Below, piece after piece: positions 59,097 to 64,000 of a DNA stretch of 64,000 nucleotides. The stretch's first letter is position 1. Each line of letters starts with the position of its first letter. Source of the DNA: Candidozyma auris (taxonomy: Eukaryota; Ascomycota; Pichiomycetes; Serinales; Metschnikowiaceae); assembly GCF_003013715.1 (NCBI RefSeq), contig NC_072812.1:2604001-2668000 (forward strand), given 5' to 3'. The notes under the pieces were generated by a model. It did no database searches, was not told where the DNA came from, and worked only from the letters and a program-made list of their open reading frames with translations. Position numbers and translations under genes: made by a program.

Positions 59097-60500
59097 GTTA
59101 TTTCAACGCACCTTATTTATTCAGTATGTAAGTCGTACGTGCGACGCGACTAGCTAGTTGTATACAGCAAAATAGTGAAGTAGAAAGATACCACATCTCG
59201 TCAATAATGTTCCTCAACATGCTTAACATACGTGGTCCACAGAATTGACTTTGATGTTACCATGGAGACCGTCATGTTAAATAGTTAGTCCCTATCCTCT
59301 GTTTTTGGGAAGCATCCTTGCCTGACTTGGTTATCCATGGCATTATATCTACAAAGGAGGGTTCCACGGCTATTCAGTTGAAGCATAGAGTTGGACATCT
59401 TCTTTAATGAGCCGCGATAATTTCAAAGACAGCATAGCATCAAACTCACAAACCCGAGTATGAAGGAGATGAGCCATTGACAGCAGAAAGTTTCACACCG
59501 AGTCTAAAGTAGGTAAATTACAAAGAGTTGCACAGCTTACCTTTCACTAAAATCGTAGTAATCCTTGTTTAAGTTGTAGTATCGAGTTCGCAGAATTCGT
59601 CAGTTTGCATCAAAGCTAAAGGAACTAGTCAAATTAGGGTTTGATGATCCGCACTAATGTTCAGCTCTACCTAAATTATCAAGTATGCGTGACTTCTTAA
59701 ACTACTGAATCAAACTAGTGAAGCATATGTCGAGCGCAAAAATTCTACTTCTTTTGTCCAATGATAGCTAAAATCCTTAAATTCCGCAAAAGCAGTGAAG
59801 GATTCTGAGCTTGAGTCATAGTGCGCAGATTTGACTCATTTAGCGGGAATGGCTACTTTTTAAAAAACTCATGGGTAACATCTGTCACAACGTTGGACTT
59901 CATTCGAACTTGGCAGTCTGAAGTAGCAAACAAAATCGTTTGTAAACTAAAGAACTTGAAATTTTTAGGGCCAATTGTCCTTCTGTGTAAAATCACCTCT
60001 TTGAAAGACAAGAAAAAGAGAGCAGCTAAATTTCACGGATAGCGAATGTGAAGAGACTTCCATCAAGGCTGGAATTCTCCATGAAAGGCATTGAGGCTGG
60101 AGGTGATGATGAGAGGGAAAATGGTTAGAGACGAATGCGATGAGTTATGTCATACGACTTCACTTCAGATCGGATCACGCACTTGGTAGCGAGGTTCACT
60201 TGTTCAAGCGTTAAAATTGATTGACTAGGAACTTGTTGAAATTATGCTGGTAATGTAAAAACCATTTAATTCGGGATGTGAAACGATAACGCACCATTCC
60301 ATTTCAGCATCTGATTCAGCTTTAAATCACCCCTCAAGAGCATTTAAAGTTGGCCATTACGGATGCATTCCTCATGGCGCATGTCATGAAACATGGAAAA
60401 AAGAATTGTATATATATATATATGCAAAGATATCCAAGTGTGAGTTTGAGGCTTTGGCGAGCACTGCTTGCAATCTAATTGCTCGTTATGACATTTGGAT
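59097..60500. other. 1.4-kb gene-poor stretch, MPS3 promoter to GPI11 stop
   Basis: 1404 bp between MPS3 (start side) and GPI11 (stop side), both on the minus strand. The longest open frame, 73 codons at 59821-60042, starts with GTG and resembles nothing. A TA repeat lies at 60409-60423. No tRNA or snoRNA recognised. Confidence 0.5.
60409..60423. repeat. TA microsatellite
   Basis: Uninterrupted TA dinucleotides, about 7 units, downstream of GPI11. Confidence 0.8.
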
Positions 60501-61235
60501 CTATCCAAGTAGCGTTTTGATTACAGCAACGTTGTGTCCAATAAAGCTACCGATGTAGGCACCTGTAAGAATTGTTAATGGCCATTGTTGCCAAGGCCTG
60601 TCCCAGTCTAATGGAATTGGTATAACCCCAAGCCACGCACCTATAATAGCTGCTACTGCTGAACACAAAACGGGATTTGAGATAACCTTGGAGGTAACAT
60701 TGTCAGCGCTAAAGAGCGCACGAATATGTTCATGCTCGAGCCTGAATAAAACAAGTACTGGTTGAATGGCCAAAAGCGATATATGAAGAGAGAGGGTGTA
60801 CGTTTCCAAAACAAGTGTTGCTATTGGTGCACCCATGAGGACCATAACGACAAATAAAACATTTGCAATTAAGAGAGCAGCAAACGTTGATGTAATGACA
60901 ATGAGAAGCTTGCTGTCCTTAACAGTTCTATCCTGCAATGTAGTAACACTTGAAGTGAGCAACACAGAGCCATACAAAAGTTGCATCACGGCCAAGATTG
61001 GGACCCCGATGATCATCCACTGCAAGGGGTTCAGTGTTAAACCTTTTGCGTATAAAGCATTTAGAATGAGGAGATAATGTATGGGATTGGGCCACAATGT
61101 ATTTTGCATTTTGGGAATTGCGATATCGTTAGCACTCACAACGTCATTAGTGGGCTCTCCTAGCGATGCTGAAAATGAAACGGATTTCACTTTCTTCCCA
61201 ACATCCTTTGCTTCCTTGTTATTTCTTAAGTCCAT
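60501..61235 (-). CDS. GPI11: Gpi11 (PIG-F), GPI-anchor ethanolamine-phosphate transferase subunit
   Basis: The product is 244 aa (S. cerevisiae 219). Gpi11 is an ER multipass protein that partners Gpi13 and Gpi7 in adding ethanolamine phosphate to the GPI glycan. There is a polar N-terminus of about 45 residues, then about six hydrophobic segments. The family hallmark near the C-terminus is clear: GAWLGVIPIPLDWDRPWQQWP followed by GAYIGSFIGH. I use the ATG at 61235. Confidence 0.95.
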   Translation of the reverse strand: MDLRNNKEAKDVGKKVKSVSFSASLGEPTNDVVSANDIAIPKMQNTLWPNPIHYLLILNALYAKGLTLNPLQWMIIGVPILAVMQLLYGSVLLTSSVTTLQDRTVKDSKLLIVITSTFAALLIANVLFVVMVLMGAPIATLVLETYTLSLHISLLAIQPVLVLFRLEHEHIRALFSADNVTSKVISNPVLCSAVAAIIGAWLGVIPIPLDWDRPWQQWPLTILTGAYIGSFIGHNVAVIKTLLG

Positions 61236-61545
61236 CCTCACACCTTGTTGTTCGAGATTTTGAAAGCGCTCAAGCGTTTACCAAGATGAAAATCGCGGAA
61301 GCCGTTGGACGCACTATATGTACCCCACCTGGAAATAAAAGTTGCAGCAAAGAACTTCTACTCCTTCTATATATACATATATATATATATATATTTTCTC
61401 TTCCTTCTTATTGTTATGGTTTTTTTTGGTTGTCATTGGCGATTCTTGGTACTTATTTGCCCGACTCACCATTCTCTCCTGCAATTACATAGTCTATTGG
61501 TACGCTGAAAGTCCACATCATCGCATTTTTTAGAACCATCTTCTA
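61236..61545. promoter_or_regulatory. GPI11 promoter / CFT1 3' region with TA microsatellite
   Basis: 310 bp between tandem minus-strand genes. A TA repeat with one CA interruption spans 61369-61394. Confidence 0.55.
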
Positions 61546-64000
61546 CTATAAATCGTTTAATACGTTCTCCATCTCAATTAAGTCTTTCCAAAGATCGCTT
61601 TGAGCGCTAGAACCAATCTTCTGCGCGAGAATATGCTTTCTATCATCGTTCAACTTCGCGTAACGTCTCAATAGTTCACAATCTAGCACAGGTCGTTGAG
61701 CCCCTTCTAAAATGTTGCTGACGCCTATCCGATTCATTTTGGGATTGAGTCCACAGGGATGGTATTCCTTGTCTATCAACTGCTGTTGAAGAATGTATAA
61801 CCTTCTGTAGACTAATTCATCGACCGGAAAGACGACGTAGAAAGCACCTTCAATAGAAGATGCCATTGCTTGAAAGGGCTGTTGATCAAATAATGACGTC
61901 TGATTAAACTGTTCGAATTTTGGAATGCTTTTCATGCACGAAGGGGTATAGTTGGTATTGAAAGAAGCCTTATGAAGAAGTCTTTGTCCATTTAACGAAC
62001 TAGGGTCTTCTGGATTATATTGAAGAATGTTCAAGATTCCTTTACTATCAGCAACGACAATGTATAAGCTTTCGTCTTTAACAAGAAAATCTGCACAAGA
62101 AACGTCAAAGCCGTGCAAGTCCTTGCCTAGCATCAACATTCTAAATGGTTCAGCATCGAAACCTGCTAGCCAAACACTCTTGAGCGTGTCACCTAGAAGT
62201 ACAAAATTTCCGAAAGACTTCGCTTCCGTCACGTAGACAGATGTGTCAAAGAAGGCAACTGGCACAGCAGTGTTATCTTTAATATCTCGAACAATGATTT
62301 TTTGACCCTGTGCTATAAGAAAGCGACCTGTCACATCGCACAACGAAGTAACAGCTCCGCGAATATCTTGATGAGTGAATTCTTTGAACTTGTGATTGGT
62401 TTCTGGCCTTCCTGGCTCAGGAATAATGTCGATGATCTCAAGAAGTTTGAAAGCTCCGTTAGCCGCAAGATCTTCAGTGGTGTACTTTCCACTCCCTACC
62501 AAGATGAATTCCTTCCTATTCTTAAACCTTTTAGCAGAGCTTCCAACATCCAATGGAACACTTTTGATATGCAAACCAACTTCGTTTTCACTCAAGTCTA
62601 TGGAGTCAATTATGCTCCAATTCATGGGGGACATTAGCTTAATCAGCCCTGTGTAAGATATTTCGCGTGGCTTTTCAGGCTTCAATCCAACGATTGGATT
62701 TCCTTCAAAATCGACACAATCATACGGAATCTCTCGTAACGTAGACAAGACGAATGTGTGCGACCCTTCATGATACGTAATAGACTTCACGGTCTCTCCG
62801 AGTGTAACTCTTCTCATTGGTAGCCTGTTGTCGTAATTGAAGTTCAAAGGTATCTCAACAATTCGAGCATTTTTCTTTGTGTCCAAATAAATTAGAGCAT
62901 TCTGTAGCTTGTCATCACTGAATGGAACGAATGAAACAACAGGAATTTTTGAGAATTTAAATATCCTCACAACTGATTGATTCGCCTTCACAATAAAATA
63001 CGGGATGATACCTGTCACTAGAATGCAGGTGAAACCACTCACATTTGAAAAGTAAACCATCCTTCTTTCTATCGAAGTTCCTTCTGCGAACGCATTGAAG
63101 GGAGCGCCTGTGATAGGAGTGTCGTTTTCCTTTATAAACTTGTAGTTTTCACCATCGAAGAACATTTTGTAGACATAGATCTCACCACCGACAGTTAGTA
63201 TTGTCAAATACTCATCTTTGCAAACGCCTTCACCAAGATCATTAAGAATGACTTGCTTTATGACAGGATCGGGTTCTCCAGCATTTATGTCAAAAAAGGC
63301 CAAGGTAAGAACGTCTGTGAACTTGTCTGCAGAGTTGAGCTGAAAACATTTTTCGTTGTGAAACCTATTGAAAGCAACAATTCTGTTATCACCAGTGACA
63401 ACTATGAAAATCTTGGACTTGTTCTCAATCTCTCGACGGTTTGATTGTGTGGATATGCTACCATCCTCGTATCTTTTTCTTTTCTGTCCTCGATTTGTGA
63501 GCAATGTGATGTCTTTGGTGACCGCATTAAGTAGTCTTGAGTCAGTAATGTAGCCAGTGGTTATGAGAGAGTCATTAAGGAGTTTGGGCAAAGGAATTCT
63601 TGTGAAAGACTTACCATACGTATTGATGGTGTATATCATCAATTCACCTGTAGAGAAAAATAACATAAGAAAGCCATCATTGAACACACTTGTGATGATA
63701 TCCACACCGGAGAATTCTTTCAAATCTTCGTCGAGAGTCATGACTTTCTTGAATTTGTTATTGAAGAGTATCACATGCTTTGGTGTCACTTGCAATATGA
63801 ATTCGCCATTATTTAGCTCATGCATAGCCACGGTTAGTTCATTGTGAATGAATTGTTTAGCAGGAAGCCTGCTATAGGACCTTGTTATATCAAACAATTC
63901 TGACTTGTTGTGAGGATCATCCGACGTTACAAGATACTTATTGCTTAAAGTCCAGAGTCGATTTAGTTGGGAAAATGTGAGTGAGGTTCTGATTGTGGGT
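61546..64000 (-). CDS. CFT1: Cft1/Yhh1 (CPSF-160), C-terminal part, cut by window edge
   Basis: 817 codons plus stop lie in the window and the frame is open through position 64000, so the gene continues beyond it; the ORF start at 63897 is a TTG, not the true start. Cft1 is the beta-propeller scaffold of the cleavage and polyadenylation factor and binds the pre-mRNA 3' end machinery. The C-terminal family pattern is distinct: FPVDELVYRRLYILQQQL, then CGLNPKMNRIG, PVLDCELLRRY and a final LWKDLIEMENVLNDL. A basic KRKRYE patch sits near residue 178 of the visible part. The full S. cerevisiae protein has 1357 aa. Confidence 0.9.
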   Translation of the reverse strand, partial: PTIRTSLTFSQLNRLWTLSNKYLVTSDDPHNKSELFDITRSYSRLPAKQFIHNELTVAMHELNNGEFILQVTPKHVILFNNKFKKVMTLDEDLKEFSGVDIITSVFNDGFLMLFFSTGELMIYTINTYGKSFTRIPLPKLLNDSLITTGYITDSRLLNAVTKDITLLTNRGQKRKRYEDGSISTQSNRREIENKSKIFIVVTGDNRIVAFNRFHNEKCFQLNSADKFTDVLTLAFFDINAGEPDPVIKQVILNDLGEGVCKDEYLTILTVGGEIYVYKMFFDGENYKFIKENDTPITGAPFNAFAEGTSIERRMVYFSNVSGFTCILVTGIIPYFIVKANQSVVRIFKFSKIPVVSFVPFSDDKLQNALIYLDTKKNARIVEIPLNFNYDNRLPMRRVTLGETVKSITYHEGSHTFVLSTLREIPYDCVDFEGNPIVGLKPEKPREISYTGLIKLMSPMNWSIIDSIDLSENEVGLHIKSVPLDVGSSAKRFKNRKEFILVGSGKYTTEDLAANGAFKLLEIIDIIPEPGRPETNHKFKEFTHQDIRGAVTSLCDVTGRFLIAQGQKIIVRDIKDNTAVPVAFFDTSVYVTEAKSFGNFVLLGDTLKSVWLAGFDAEPFRMLMLGKDLHGFDVSCADFLVKDESLYIVVADSKGILNILQYNPEDPSSLNGQRLLHKASFNTNYTPSCMKSIPKFEQFNQTSLFDQQPFQAMASSIEGAFYVVFPVDELVYRRLYILQQQLIDKEYHPCGLNPKMNRIGVSNILEGAQRPVLDCELLRRYAKLNDDRKHILAQKIGSSAQSDLWKDLIEMENVLNDL

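Noticed and set aside
59536..59543. CTTACCTT resembling the U1 snRNA 5' end
   Set aside because: An 8-nt match only; the flanking bases do not continue the U1 sequence and no Sm site was seen.
59821..60042. 73-aa ORF upstream of MPS3
   Set aside because: It begins with GTG, has no recognisable content and lies in sequence with stops in all other frames; most likely chance.
1..64000. tRNA genes, LTRs or transposons
   Set aside because: I found no A-box/B-box pair, no TG...CA terminal repeats and no transposase, integrase or reverse transcriptase motifs.

Overview
The window is nuclear chromosomal DNA of a budding yeast (Saccharomycotina). It is densely packed with single-copy housekeeping genes, most of them intron-free. 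The few introns are short, with GTATGT-type donors and TACTAAC-type branch points. A complex I accessory subunit gene (NDUFB9/B22) shows that the organism keeps respiratory complex I, which excludes Saccharomyces and its close relatives. CTG codons fall at positions where relatives carry Ser or another polar residue (SLA2 codon 834, ABP1 codons 119 and 124, MPS3 codon 373), so a CTG-Ser clade yeast (Serinales: Debaryomyces, Clavispora, Meyerozyma and allies) is most likely. I do not name a species. Products described with the standard code would then carry Ser, not Leu, at their rare CTG codons.

Layout. 0-5 kb: CRT10-like protein, MIF2 (CENP-C), MRT4, complex I NDUFB9. 5-16 kb: SAC6 (fimbrin), PEP3/VPS18, SPB1, APA2, QCR7 (one 46-nt intron). 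16-24 kb: DIC1 (one 78-nt intron, short first exon) divergent from SLA2, a 2.1-kb gene-free convergent gap, then RER1. 24-33.7 kb: a secreted Ser/Thr-rich protein with Kex2 sites, TOA1 (TFIIA), BEM3 (Cdc42 GAP), HOS3 (deacetylase), LIP5 (lipoyl synthase), IDI1. 34-43 kb: BFR1, a SPOUT-type RNA methyltransferase homologue, a BGL2-type glucanase (46-nt intron), SSH4, ABP1 with two SH3 domains, EMC6. 43-55 kb: two very large UBR-box ubiquitin ligases arranged tail to tail (UBR2-like on +, UBR1 on -). 55-64 kb: TYS1, QCR9 (first exon is only the ATG), MPS3 (SUN domain), GPI11, and the C-terminal part of CFT1, cut by the window edge.

Functional threads. Respiration: NDUFB9, QCR7 and QCR9 each have a CCAAT element 50-85 bp before the ATG; DIC1 and LIP5 also serve mitochondria. 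Cortical actin and polarity: SAC6, SLA2, ABP1, BEM3. N-degron and ubiquitin: UBR1, UBR2, and SSH4 as a Rsp5 adaptor. Secretory pathway and wall: RER1, BFR1, EMC6, GPI11, the glucanase and the secreted protein.

I found no transposon, tRNA, rRNA or CRISPR, and no clearly new multi-gene system. The points most worth a second look are the DIC1-SLA2 junction (the ancestral mating-type neighbourhood, with no MAT gene left), the UBR1/UBR2 inverted pair, the 2.1-kb gene-free gap after SLA2, and several small or spliced genes that a plain ORF search misses or starts wrongly.
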